Source of the DNA: an uncultured delta proteobacterium | GTDB taxonomy: Bacteria; RBG-13-61-14; DRUE01 | NCBI GenBank assembly: GCA_903930515.1 | Contig: CAIYYW010000148.1 | Location: 1 to 39,912 of the forward strand | DNA length: 39,912 nucleotides | Reading direction: 5' to 3' | In this document: piece after piece, positions 1 through 8,275 of the stretch | Layout: each line of letters starts with the position of its first letter | Position numbering within the stretch: position 1 is the first letter of the stretch | The notes under the pieces: generated by a model | Database searches by the model: none | The model's input: the letters and a program-made list of their open reading frames with translations, nothing else | What the model was told of the DNA's origin: nothing | Made by a program: the position numbers and the translations under genes

Positions 1-60
1 AAATTTAAAAAAATTAAAAAAACAATCATTAGAGACATTAAATTTGAAATCCTCGCTGTG

Positions 61-108
61 CGGGGGACTTCCTCCTTCGCTAAAGCTACGAAGGGCAAGT
101 TAGTCCCG
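61..108. repeat. Interrupted inverted repeat downstream of cysC
   Basis: Arms CCTTCG (74-79) and CGAAGG (89-94) enclose a 9-nt loop, and outer arms CGGGGGACTT (61-70) and AAGTtaGTCCCG (98-108) extend the pairing with bulges. It lies just past the end of the minus-strand sulfate operon and has no clear T-run, so it could be a Rho-independent-like structure or a dispersed intergenic palindrome. The first 60 bases to its left are very A/T rich and show no gene. Confidence 0.45.
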
Positions 109-124
109 ATTCCTCTGTTCGATC

Positions 125-727
125 TCAAATGTATCCCAAATCCTTCAGCCGCTTCTTGATCTTAGCCTCTTCCTCCGAGGAGTAGCCGTCGTTCATTTCC
201 CCGGCCGGGATATAGCCCATCAGCTCCAGGGTCCGGATGATTTTGTTCACACTCTCGTCCACCGTTTCCTTGTCGGTCTCGCACACGATCTCGGGATGGT
301 CCGGGGCCTCGTAGGGATCGTCAACCCCGGTGAAGCCCTTGATCTCTCCCCGGAGCGCCTTTTCATAAAGGCCCTTGGGGTCGCGCTTCTTGAGCGCGTC
401 AATGGTGGCCTTGCAAAAGACCTCCACAAAACGGCCGATCAGCTCCCGGTTCTCGTTCCGGATCGCCCGATACGGAGAAATCGCCGCGGCAATCGCGACC
501 ACATCGTTGCGGGTCAGGATATGGCAGACCCATCCGATCCGGCGGATGTTGATGTCCCGGTCCTCCTTGGAGAACCCCAGCCCCTTGCTCAGGTTGGTCC
601 GGACCACATCCCCGTCCAATATTTCCACCTTCATCCCGCGCTCCAGCAAAATTTCCTCAATCTTGTTGGCGATAGTGCTCTTGCCCGCGCCGGAAAGTCC
701 CGTGAACCATAAAGTGAAACCCTTCAT
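125..727 (-). CDS. cysC: Adenylylsulfate (APS) kinase
   Basis: This enzyme phosphorylates APS with ATP to give PAPS, the cytoplasmic sulfuryl donor. The 200-residue protein has the P-loop GLSGAGKST (10-18), the family motif LDGD (37-40), the DINIRRIGW segment (58-66), ISPY (83-86) and the closing block DPKGLYEKALRGEIKGFTG (116-134). Start is an ATG seven bases after AGGAGG. It is the last gene of the sat-phosphodiesterase-cysC operon (28 bp after the phosphodiesterase). The core normally ends near residue 175; here a linker and the tail KKRLKDLGYI follow, matching the tails of four phosphatase-superfamily proteins in this window. The identity is secure; the role of the tail is unknown. Confidence 0.95.
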   Translation of the reverse strand: MKGFTLWFTGLSGAGKSTIANKIEEILLERGMKVEILDGDVVRTNLSKGLGFSKEDRDINIRRIGWVCHILTRNDVVAIAAAISPYRAIRNENRELIGRFVEVFCKATIDALKKRDPKGLYEKALRGEIKGFTGVDDPYEAPDHPEIVCETDKETVDESVNKIIRTLELMGYIPAGEMNDGYSSEEEAKIKKRLKDLGYI

Positions 728-755
728 TTGATATCCTCCTGAAAGATATATTTTA

Positions 756-2138
756 CTAGCGGATCAGCGATTTTCCAATCATATCCTGCGGAATTTCAAT
801 CCCGAAATATTTGAGCACGGTGGGCGCGATGTCGTAGATGCGGAAGGAGTCGGCTTTTTGCAGGAACCGATTCGGGTCCAGGTTCCAGATGAAGATCCCT
901 TCCTGGGCGTGGTTGGCGTCATCGGGGCCGGTGTCGTTTTCATAGATGTGAATTTTTCCGCCGCCGACGGTCCCGGCGCTTCTCCAGTCCAGGTTTCCGA
1001 AATGCACGATCAGGTCCGGAGCGATCCCGTTGACCGTTTTATAGATCTCCTCGGGCTTGAATGCGCGGGTGCCGATATTCTTTCCCTGCTCGTCCTCAAT
1101 CGCCTCCAGCGCGGCCTTCACCTCGTCCCGGAATTTTTCATAATCGGCCTTGGGCACGATCCCTTGCGGCTCGCGTCCCTGCACATTGAAGAACATCCTT
1201 GCGTAATATCCGCCTTCGCTCCAGGCCCTGGTGTGTTCCCAATCAATATTGTCCATCTTCATCTTGGTCTGCTCCTTGGGCGGATTCTTCAGCTTGAGCC
1301 AGCCCTTTTTCTGGAGCCACTCGTTCACGCAGATCGCCCCGGTCATACCCTTGGCGCCGTGGTCGGAAACCACCATCACCGTGGTTTTCCCGTCCAGGTC
1401 GTTGAGGAGCTTGCCGATTTCCTGGTCCACATACACATAGTAATCGTGGATCACATTTTCAAAAGCATTACCCGGCTGGTAAAGCCGATGCTTTTTGTCA
1501 AAGAATCTCCAGAAGCCGTGGTGAAGTCGGTCAATTCCCATCTCCACCATCATCGCGAACGGCCAGTCCTCTTTCCTATAGAAATGGCGGAAGGCCTTGA
1601 AGCGGTGATCGGTCATCAGATATATCTGTTCCACCAGCCACTTGCGGTTATCGGTGCGGAAATCCTTGACATCAATTATGTAGTCCCCGTCCGCGGCCTG
1701 GTCCAACTCGGCTTTGATCTCGGGCGGATAGGTGAACTCGGCGTTCTTGTCCGGGGTCAAAAAGCAGCCGACCATAATACCGTTCAAGGGCTTGGGCGGA
1801 TAGGTCTGGGGGATGCCGAAACACAAGGTCGCCAGGCGGTTCCGGTTCAAATAATTCCAGACCGTCTTCTCTTTCACATATTTGGAATTGGCGAAAAAGA
1901 GGTTCTCGTAATCGTAGCCGGCGCGGTTTCTAAACCCGTAAAAGCCGAGCTGTCCCGGGTCCTTGCTGGTCATCATCGCGGTCCAGGCCGGGACCGTGAT
2001 CGGCGGGATGGTGGACACCAATTTGGCTTGATGCCCCTTTTGCCCGAGCGATCGGAGATTGGGAAGGTCGCTTGCGAATTGGTCAAACACCAACTGCGGA
2101 GTCGCGCAATCAAGACCGATGATTAGCAACTTTTCCAT
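756..2138 (-). CDS. Type I phosphodiesterase/nucleotide pyrophosphatase-like protein (alkaline phosphatase superfamily)
   Basis: This is a soluble metal-dependent phosphodiesterase of about 460 residues with no signal peptide. Visible landmarks are the N-terminal metal aspartate in GLDCATP, the nucleophile segment TVPAWTAMMTSKDPG with Thr as predicted nucleophile, the D-x-x-H pair in GIDRLHHGFW, the DH pair in VVSDHGAK and a late histidine in NHAQEGIF, so all metal ligands appear present. TTG at 2144 can extend the frame, but AAGGAG lies directly against it and six bases before the ATG at 2138, so the ATG is chosen. Its position between sat and cysC suggests a substrate linked to sulfate activation, for example a nucleotide such as PAP, APS or PAPS, or a sulfated or phosphorylated glycan intermediate; that is inference. 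Unlike its relatives here it lacks the LxxLGY tail. Confidence 0.85.
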   Translation of the reverse strand: MEKLLIIGLDCATPQLVFDQFASDLPNLRSLGQKGHQAKLVSTIPPITVPAWTAMMTSKDPGQLGFYGFRNRAGYDYENLFFANSKYVKEKTVWNYLNRNRLATLCFGIPQTYPPKPLNGIMVGCFLTPDKNAEFTYPPEIKAELDQAADGDYIIDVKDFRTDNRKWLVEQIYLMTDHRFKAFRHFYRKEDWPFAMMVEMGIDRLHHGFWRFFDKKHRLYQPGNAFENVIHDYYVYVDQEIGKLLNDLDGKTTVMVVSDHGAKGMTGAICVNEWLQKKGWLKLKNPPKEQTKMKMDNIDWEHTRAWSEGGYYARMFFNVQGREPQGIVPKADYEKFRDEVKAALEAIEDEQGKNIGTRAFKPEEIYKTVNGIAPDLIVHFGNLDWRSAGTVGGGKIHIYENDTGPDDANHAQEGIFIWNLDPNRFLQKADSFRIYDIAPTVLKYFGIEIPQDMIGKSLIR

Positions 2139-2186
2139 TTCCAACTCCTTAATATGTTTTCACCGCAGAGACGCGGAGAAGGCAAA

Positions 2187-3356
2187 TCAATCCTGGTCTC
2201 CCCTCTTTCCCAGGCTCTGGTAATATTCAATCAGCACCTTTGCCACTTCCGGTCTGGTGAATTCCTCGGGCGGGATTTCACCCTTGGCGAACATCTCCCT
2301 GACCTTGGTCCCGGAGAGCGAGATATGATCGTCGCCGGAATGAGGGCAGGTCTTGGACGAGGCCATTCCGCCGCATTTTTTGCACCAGAAGGAATTGTCA
2401 AAGAAGAGCGGGGTGATCGCGATTTCCTCCGGGTCAAATTCCGAGAAGATGTAATGCGCGTCAAAGGGCCCGTAATAGTTGCCCACCCCGGCGTGGTCGC
2501 GGCCCACGATAAAATGGGTGCAGCCGTAGTTCTTTCGGCAGAGCGCGTGCCAGACGGCCTCGCGCGGCCCGGCGTAACGCATGGCCGCGGGGAAGACGCT
2601 GATCGCGGCGCGGTTCTTGGCGTAATAATTTTCAATCAGGACCTCGTAGCATTTCATCCGGACCTCCGCGGGGATGTCGTCCTTTTTGGTCTCGCCCACC
2701 AGCGGGTGGATCAGGAGCGCGTCCACCATTTCAATCGCGCATTTCTGCAAATATTCATGGGCGCGGTGGATCGGGTTTCGGGTCTGGAAGGCGACGATGG
2801 ATTTCCAGCCCTTGGTCTTGAACAGCACCCGGGTCTCTTTCGGGTCCAGCGCCCATTTTTCAAACGCCGGGTCCTTGGTCCGCTTGAACAGCTTGACCTT
2901 GCCCCCGACATAGGTGTCGGAAATAGTGTCCAGGTATTGCACGCCCGGGTGCGCCCGCTCAGTGGTCTGGAGCACCTTGTCCGCTTCCTGCTCCTTGTCC
3001 ACCTTGAACTGGTCATCCACCTCCATCACCGCGACCGGCTCTCCCCCCGGCTCGCACAGCGCGACTTCCTGCCCGATCTGGTTCAGGTTATGGCCGCCCT
3101 TGAGCGAGAGGGTTACCGGGAGGGACCAGACCATTCCGTTCTTCAGGCGCATGAAGTCAACCACGCTCTGGTAGTCCTCGCGGTTCATAAACCCTTCCAG
3201 CGGACTCATCGCCCCGGTGGCGATCATATCCAGGTCGGACAGCTCGCGCCGGTTCAATAAAAGCTTGGGCAGGCCCTTGGCCTGGTCCAAGAGCGCCACC
3301 GCCTCTTCCGCTTCCGCGATCCGATTCACCAATCTGCCGCCGTGGGGAGCAATCAT
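2187..3356 (-). CDS. sat: Sulfate adenylyltransferase (ATP sulfurylase), single-chain type
   Basis: It makes APS and pyrophosphate from sulfate and ATP. The 389-residue protein has the catalytic QTRNPIHRAHEYL segment (the QTRNP and HxxH motifs), GRDHAGVG, and a zinc-type CKKCGG...CPH segment near the C-terminus followed by SGTKVREMFAKGEIPPEEF, as in homo-oligomeric Sat of archaea, sulfate reducers and sulfur oxidisers. It is not the CysDN type. An upstream TTG is in frame, but AGGAGG is five bases before ATG 3356, which is taken as start. It heads the operon with the phosphodiesterase and cysC. No aprAB, dsr, cysH or cysNC is in view, so the pathway cannot be called dissimilatory reduction; PAPS formation is the simplest reading. 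Confidence 0.95.
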   Translation of the reverse strand: MIAPHGGRLVNRIAEAEEAVALLDQAKGLPKLLLNRRELSDLDMIATGAMSPLEGFMNREDYQSVVDFMRLKNGMVWSLPVTLSLKGGHNLNQIGQEVALCEPGGEPVAVMEVDDQFKVDKEQEADKVLQTTERAHPGVQYLDTISDTYVGGKVKLFKRTKDPAFEKWALDPKETRVLFKTKGWKSIVAFQTRNPIHRAHEYLQKCAIEMVDALLIHPLVGETKKDDIPAEVRMKCYEVLIENYYAKNRAAISVFPAAMRYAGPREAVWHALCRKNYGCTHFIVGRDHAGVGNYYGPFDAHYIFSEFDPEEIAITPLFFDNSFWCKKCGGMASSKTCPHSGDDHISLSGTKVREMFAKGEIPPEEFTRPEVAKVLIEYYQSLGKRGDQD

Positions 3357-3369
3357 CAAGACCTCCTAG

Positions 3370-3397
3370 AAAATAAATTTGCTATTAGTTTAATCAA
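3370..3397 (-). promoter_or_regulatory. Possible sigma-70 promoter of the sat operon
   Basis: On the minus strand TTGATT (3397-3392) is followed after 16 bp by TATTTT (3375-3370), just upstream of the AGGAGG that serves sat. The matches are modest (4/6 each), and readthrough from the outer-membrane protein gene 49 bp upstream is an alternative. Confidence 0.4.
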
Positions 3398-3408
3398 GGT
3401 TCGGGAAT

Positions 3409-4383
3409 TTAAAAGTTGACCCCCAGACTGGCCAGAATCCCGCTCTGATCCGCGTCCAGTTTGATATAGCCGTCCTTATCCTCATTCCCAACCTCCAGGT
3501 CATAAACCAGGCTCCGATAACTCACCCCGGCATAGAGCCTTTTATACTTGAAGCTCGCGCCCAACTCCCAATCGGTATAGTTGGCCTTAACATCATATTT
3601 AGCAATATCCGCGCCGATCCAGGCGAACTTTCCCCAGACCCCGAGCCCATAGCCGATGGTATAATCCCCGGCCAGGCCGATCACCGGAATCGGAAGCGGC
3701 AGGGTTTGATCCATCTTCTCGTCCAGGTCTTTGGATTCAATCCGGAGCTGATAGACATAACATTCCAGGCCGATCAAAGGCCCGATCCCGCCGCGCTCAT
3801 TGGCCAGGGGTAGAAATTGATAAAGACTCTGGAACCGCTGGATCGTAATCTCGGTCTCAACATCATAAGTGGCTTGGAAGGTTTTGCCGGCGATATCTAT
3901 TTTCTGCCCAAGATCGTCCACATCACCGGAATATGAGCTCCAAAAGTAAGAAAGGATAAACCGGTTTCTATTGCTCGGCCTTGACCAGAACTCCATTTCA
4001 AACGCGGAAGTCGGGGTTTTTAAATCCAGGTCGTCCCGGACATCAACCGTCGTTCCAATCAACTGGCCGTGCTCTTCTTCAATCGCCTTGATCTTCGCTC
4101 CATAATCAGCGTTCCACCAATTCGCCCGAACCGTCCCGTGCCAGTATTCGGTTCCCCAATCTTTCGGATCTTTGCCGGGTTTTTCCCCTTGCGCTTCCGG
4201 CTTATTGGTCTCCGTCTCCGGCGGATAGTTCCAGACCGGCGGCGGCTCCGATGGTTGCGGCGAATTCACGGTTTCCCCGGCCTGCCCCTCCCCGGTGGGC
4301 TGATCGTTGGAAGCGGCTTGGGCTGAGACAGCCAGAAAAATAGAATACAGCAACGCGATCCCGATCAAAATTTTTCTCGTCAT
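3409..4383 (-). CDS. Predicted outer-membrane beta-barrel protein
   Basis: The 324-residue product begins with a signal peptide (hydrophobic stretch about 5-20, likely cleavage after AQA) and a Pro/Glu-rich linker (about 25-75). The rest is rich in alternating polar/hydrophobic strands with many Trp and Tyr, and it ends in GILASLGVNF, the C-terminal phenylalanine typical of proteins inserted by the BAM machinery. I do not recognise a named family; it could be a small porin-like or structural barrel. ATG 4383 follows AAGGAG. It is co-oriented with, and 52 bp upstream of, the sat start, so it may be co-transcribed with the sulfate genes. The 175 bp upstream gap contains a short ATTATCTC duplication but no confident promoter. 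Confidence 0.65.
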   Translation of the reverse strand: MTRKILIGIALLYSIFLAVSAQAASNDQPTGEGQAGETVNSPQPSEPPPVWNYPPETETNKPEAQGEKPGKDPKDWGTEYWHGTVRANWWNADYGAKIKAIEEEHGQLIGTTVDVRDDLDLKTPTSAFEMEFWSRPSNRNRFILSYFWSSYSGDVDDLGQKIDIAGKTFQATYDVETEITIQRFQSLYQFLPLANERGGIGPLIGLECYVYQLRIESKDLDEKMDQTLPLPIPVIGLAGDYTIGYGLGVWGKFAWIGADIAKYDVKANYTDWELGASFKYKRLYAGVSYRSLVYDLEVGNEDKDGYIKLDADQSGILASLGVNF

Positions 4384-4558
4384 ATTTTTCTCCTTCCGTG
4401 ATTTATTATCTCATTATCTCATAATCATCCCGGTTTTTCCAGCAGAGCTTGGGGGCCGGGGCGCAGGCCGGAAACCGTCGCCACAATTTCCAGACTCAAA
4501 ATTTTCTGATCTTTTGATTTGGGCAACCGGCCCTATAGAAGGGACCCCGGAACGCGGC

Positions 4559-5527
4559 CTAAAAATAATCCGCCAGCCAGAACTGGATTTCCTCCGGGGT
4601 CAGGCGGTAAATTTTATCCGCCCGCTCGGTCAAGGCCGTGAGCATCATCAGAGAGCGCGTCCGGGGCTCGCTCTCCTTGAGTCGCAGGAATGGGTATTGC
4701 TCAAACTCGGCCGGGAGCCAGCCTGAGATGCTGTTGAACCCGAGTTGCGCTTTCAGCCCGGCCAGGAGCCGGCCCAGGGCCAAAGCCGGATCGCTCGCCC
4801 GGGTGCCGAACCTCCGAACGGTTAATCGCCACCGGCTCAAGTCCGCCCAGAGATAGGTCTGGTCGGAGAAAGACACCGCGGCCTTCTGGTCGTGATATCC
4901 GAGGAATTTTTGATGCCAGCCCATCCGGTCGCTTAATAACTGGAAATATTCCGGGTTTTTTACGATCACGAAATTCCGGCCCTGGTCATAAGCCTGGTCC
5001 CATTCCATAAGCTCGGCCGGGAGATGGTTCAGGATCTGGATTTCAGGGCTTGCCCGGCCTTGCTCCTCAAAAAGATAAACCGGATCGCTCTTGAAAAAGA
5101 GCCGGAAACCGAACCGGGAATAAAACTCCGGGCCGATGTCGGTGAAGAGCAGGGCCAGCTCAAAACCCTGATCCTGGATTTCGTCCATCAAATACTCCAG
5201 CATCTGGCTCGCGTAATTCAGGCCCCGGTAGGGAGGCGGGGTGAACACCGCGCCGATCCCGGCGAGAGGGAAAAATTCCGAGCCGATCCGGACCCGGTGA
5301 TGATAGACTTTGCAGGAGGAAAAAATCTCCCCCTGATCGTCAATCAGAACCAGGTGCTGAAAATTCTTCCGAGACCAGGGATGGTTCCGGATCAGGTTGT
5401 GATACTCCACATATTCCTCCAAACTGATCCCGTGGCCCCAGACCGATTTGCTCTGCTCCAAAACCGCCAAAATCTCCCGGTCCGTCCCCGGTCTCAGCGC
5501 CAGCGCCTTTGGACTCATAATCTCCAT
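4559..5527 (-). CDS. GNAT-family N-acetyltransferase, Eis-like two-domain size
   Basis: The 322-residue protein carries a GNAT acetyl-CoA-binding core near residues 90-140: the strand FPLAGIGAVFTPPPYRG leads into GLNYASQMLEYL (the R/Q-x-x-G-x-A type motif A), followed by ALLFTDIGPEFYSRFGF, which is the conserved FYxRFGF ending of many acetyltransferases. The following ~180 residues form a second domain, as in Eis-like enhanced-survival acetyltransferases. The substrate is unknown. The ATG has no Shine-Dalgarno sequence but sits six bases after a promoter -10 element, suggesting a leaderless mRNA. No signal peptide is present, so the protein is cytoplasmic. Confidence 0.75.
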   Translation of the reverse strand: MEIMSPKALALRPGTDREILAVLEQSKSVWGHGISLEEYVEYHNLIRNHPWSRKNFQHLVLIDDQGEIFSSCKVYHHRVRIGSEFFPLAGIGAVFTPPPYRGLNYASQMLEYLMDEIQDQGFELALLFTDIGPEFYSRFGFRLFFKSDPVYLFEEQGRASPEIQILNHLPAELMEWDQAYDQGRNFVIVKNPEYFQLLSDRMGWHQKFLGYHDQKAAVSFSDQTYLWADLSRWRLTVRRFGTRASDPALALGRLLAGLKAQLGFNSISGWLPAEFEQYPFLRLKESEPRTRSLMMLTALTERADKIYRLTPEEIQFWLADYF

Positions 5528-5533
5528 CGTCTA

Positions 5534-5561
5534 AATATCTCACTCTTTTAGATGCTGTCAA
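5534..5561 (-). promoter_or_regulatory. Promoter of the GNAT gene, apparently leaderless
   Basis: On the minus strand TTGACA (5561-5556, perfect -35) is followed after 16 bp by GATATT (5539-5534, 4/6), and the ATG at 5527 begins seven bases past the -10 end, exactly where transcription should start. Confidence 0.6.
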
Positions 5562-5600
5562 ACCTATCTGAGGCCAGGCCTTAAGGACCGGTTGCCCGAA

Positions 5601-8021
5601 TTATTTGGTGAATTCCATCAGATGTTCCCGGTCATCTAGGAGGAATTCCAGTTCCAGGAAATTTTGATCCGGATTCCAGAAGAAATTTTCCGTTTCCCGT
5701 CCGTCCGTCCGGATGGTCGGCTTTTCGCTCAAGCCGTAAAACCTGACTTTCGCCATGCGCTCCGGGATCGGGAACGGGCCATTTTTTTTGCCGATGTAAA
5801 AATTAAATCCCTGGTTGGTTTTTGAAACCTGAAACTCCCGAGTGGAAAAATTACCGCTTAAATATTCCTCGCTCTCCCCGTCGTCTTGATAGAGCTGAAA
5901 AGTTCCCGTTTGATTCCCCGGATATACTTCCAGCTCCAACCCCGGCCAGGGGATTTTCAGCTCCGGCTTTTGCTGAAAAACCAGGATCCCTCCCTCCCGG
6001 ATAAAAATCGGCATCGTTTCCAAACCCGCATCAGCCTTGATCCATCCCGGGCCGGAGAATTCCTTTTTCTCCCAAAAATCCGTCCATCTCCCCTCGGGCA
6101 AATACACCCGCCGCTCTTTTTGTCCCCGGTTCACGATCGGCGCCAAGATCAAGGACGGTCCGACCATAAACTGGTCCTCAATTTTTCTTGCCGCGAAATC
6201 GCGGGGGAATTCCAGGAACAGGGGCCTCCAGACCGGAACCCCGGTGTGACTTGCTTCCCAAAACAGCGAGTAAATAGTCGGCATCAGCCGATAGCGGAGC
6301 CGGATATATTTTTTCGCTATCTCCTCAACCTCCGGCCCGAATTGATACGGCTCCTGCCGCCGGGTCCGGATCGAGCTGTGGGTCCGACAAAAGGGATAAA
6401 AAGACCCGAGCTGGATCCAACGGGCGTAAAGCTCGGGCGGGCAATCCCGGGCGAACCCTCCGATGTCCGCACCGGCAAAACTCACCCCGCTCAAGCCCAG
6501 GCTCAGGATTTGGGTGATGCTTCCGGCCAAATGGCGGAACCGGCTTTTACTATCCCCGGTCCAGACCGAACTCATCCGCTGAATCCCGGCAAAGCCGCTC
6601 CGGCTCAACAGGAACGGCCTTTTACCCGGCCGGAATTTCTTGAACGCGCTCACCGTGGCCTCGCATTCCATCTGGCCGTAAAGGTTCCGGCATTCCCGGT
6701 GCGGAAGCTCGCGGCCGGAAAAGCGGTGAAGCATCTCCGGCTCTCGCTCCGGCCGGAAAGACACCACCGTCTTCCCGATCCTCAAATCATATTTCCAGAA
6801 ACTCGGCTCGTTCATATCGTTCCAGATCCCGCTGATCCCCTGCTCAAACAAACCCCGATGCTGCACCGCCCAGAACTCCCTTGCCTCCGGCCGGAAAAAA
6901 TCCGGGAACGCGGATAGTCCCGGCCAGAGTTTCCTTTGATACTCCTCCCCCTGCTCATCCTCGCATAAGTATCCCTGTTCTTTCGCCAGCAGATACGGCT
7001 GATATTCCGGATCAACCTTCAGACCCGGATCGATGATGCTCACCAGCCGGACCCCTTTCTCCATCAACTTACGAGACAGCCCGGCCAGGTCGGGAAACCT
7101 TTTCGCGTCCACCGTGAAGGGCTGATACCGATCCATATAATGTATATCCAGGTGAACCGCGCTGAGCGGGATTTGCCGCTGTTCAAATTCCTCCGCAACC
7201 CCCTCAACTTCTTCCTGCGAAAAATAAGACCAGCGGGACTGGTGGTACCCAAGCGACCAGAGCGGGGGCAGGAAAGCCTTTCCGGTCAGATCGGTATAAA
7301 GCGAGATTAATTCCTTGACCGAGCCGGCGGAAAGGAAATACAAATCCATTTCCCCGCCTGCCCCGTTCGCGGACATCAGGCCCGGGAATTTCTTGCCCAG
7401 GTTCAGCTCCAGATAGCCCGGCTGATCAAAAAACCAGCCGCAGACCGATCCCGGCCGGAGCGAAATCAAAAACGGAACACTGGTATATCTAGGGTCCCGT
7501 TCAAAATGTTTCCCGCCCACATCCCGGTTCCAGAATTCCCAGACCTTGCCCTTGCGCGAAAGTCCTCCGTATTTGTCGCCCAGGCCGAAGAATTCCTCGT
7601 CCGGAAAAATAAAACGGCTGACGCTGAAATCGTCCATCCCGAACCCCGGTCCCAGGCCGGGAAAATCGCGGCTGAGCAATTTGTCCGAGCAATCATAAAT
7701 TTCAAACCGGAACGGCCCCTCCGGGATCAGCAGTTTTAGCCGCTCGGTTTTAAGGAGAACCCGGTCCGGCTTGAGTTCAAGCCGGCACTCCGCTTCCGGC
7801 CGGGCGGTGATGGCGTTGGAAATCTTGTCCGGCCAGGACAGGTCGCGGGTGATCCGGACCCGGAGCGCGCCCGTCCGGAACGCCTCCACCCTTGCCAGGC
7901 CCGACAGATATTGCAGTTCCACTCCAAAATCGGTTTGCGAAACCCGTCTCAACCCGAACAATCCCTGCCGCTCAACCGGTTTCCGGAACCGCTCCATCCT
8001 TTCTCTTATGCGTATTGCCAT
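5601..8021 (-). CDS. Glycoside hydrolase family 31 alpha-glucosidase/alpha-xylosidase
   Basis: The ~806-residue enzyme cleaves terminal alpha-linked sugars with retention. The signature GIWNDMNEPSFW (about residues 398-409) contains the nucleophile Asp. SVWTGDSKSRF carries the acid/base Asp, GADIGGF and the FCRTHSS segment line the -1 pocket, and an N-terminal beta-sandwich precedes the barrel (from about PLWSLGYHQSRWSY). All catalytic residues are present. There is no signal peptide, so it acts in the cytoplasm. Start chosen at ATG 8021 (AGGCAGG upstream); a TTG at 8042 would add seven residues but overlaps a possible -10. It is transcribed away from the first sulfatase-fold gene across a 254-bp gap and may process glycans handled by that cluster (inference). 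Substrate specificity within GH31 cannot be read. Confidence 0.9.
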   Translation of the reverse strand: MAIRIRERMERFRKPVERQGLFGLRRVSQTDFGVELQYLSGLARVEAFRTGALRVRITRDLSWPDKISNAITARPEAECRLELKPDRVLLKTERLKLLIPEGPFRFEIYDCSDKLLSRDFPGLGPGFGMDDFSVSRFIFPDEEFFGLGDKYGGLSRKGKVWEFWNRDVGGKHFERDPRYTSVPFLISLRPGSVCGWFFDQPGYLELNLGKKFPGLMSANGAGGEMDLYFLSAGSVKELISLYTDLTGKAFLPPLWSLGYHQSRWSYFSQEEVEGVAEEFEQRQIPLSAVHLDIHYMDRYQPFTVDAKRFPDLAGLSRKLMEKGVRLVSIIDPGLKVDPEYQPYLLAKEQGYLCEDEQGEEYQRKLWPGLSAFPDFFRPEAREFWAVQHRGLFEQGISGIWNDMNEPSFWKYDLRIGKTVVSFRPEREPEMLHRFSGRELPHRECRNLYGQMECEATVSAFKKFRPGKRPFLLSRSGFAGIQRMSSVWTGDSKSRFRHLAGSITQILSLGLSGVSFAGADIGGFARDCPPELYARWIQLGSFYPFCRTHSSIRTRRQEPYQFGPEVEEIAKKYIRLRYRLMPTIYSLFWEASHTGVPVWRPLFLEFPRDFAARKIEDQFMVGPSLILAPIVNRGQKERRVYLPEGRWTDFWEKKEFSGPGWIKADAGLETMPIFIREGGILVFQQKPELKIPWPGLELEVYPGNQTGTFQLYQDDGESEEYLSGNFSTREFQVSKTNQGFNFYIGKKNGPFPIPERMAKVRFYGLSEKPTIRTDGRETENFFWNPDQNFLELEFLLDDREHLMEFTK

Positions 8022-8240
8022 TCTCAAAACCTGCCTGCCCAATTCTCACAAAACCAGGCCGACAATTCAAGCCGGCTATGCCCAAGGTGAAAATTTCCCC
8101 GGCCATTACCTGGTATTGTTCAAGGCCGCCAGGAATTTCCATTTGGAAAGCGAGTTGTTCCCAAACCTCCCGGACCAGACCCGGCGGAAGATTTTGAAGA
8201 AGGTCCAGGCGCAGGAGCAGGGTTAGCCGGGGTAAAAAAC

Positions 8241-8268
8241 TTGAATATCCATTTGCTTGGGATACTAT
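8241..8268 (+). promoter_or_regulatory. Possible promoter of the first sulfatase-fold gene, leaderless
   Basis: TTGAAT (8241-8246) and TACTAT (8263-8268) are 16 bp apart, and the TTG start codon at 8276 lies seven bases after the -10. Matches are only moderate; the placement agrees with five other genes in the window. Confidence 0.45.
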
Positions 8269-8275
8269 CAGGGTA

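Noticed and set aside
2154-3260. Long plus-strand frame opposite sat
   Set aside because: It mirrors sat codons, contains low-complexity His/Arg/Val-rich sequence, and sat itself has full family motifs.
4384-4558. ATTATCTC duplication as an operator
   Set aside because: Only two short adjacent copies with no dyad symmetry and no clear promoter beside them.
7771-8226. Plus-strand open frame running from inside the GH31 gene into the intergenic gap, ending QTRRKILKKVQAQEQG
   Set aside because: Most of it is antisense to GH31, it has no ribosome binding site, and the intergenic part shows no recognisable domain. It is a chance frame in G+C-rich DNA.
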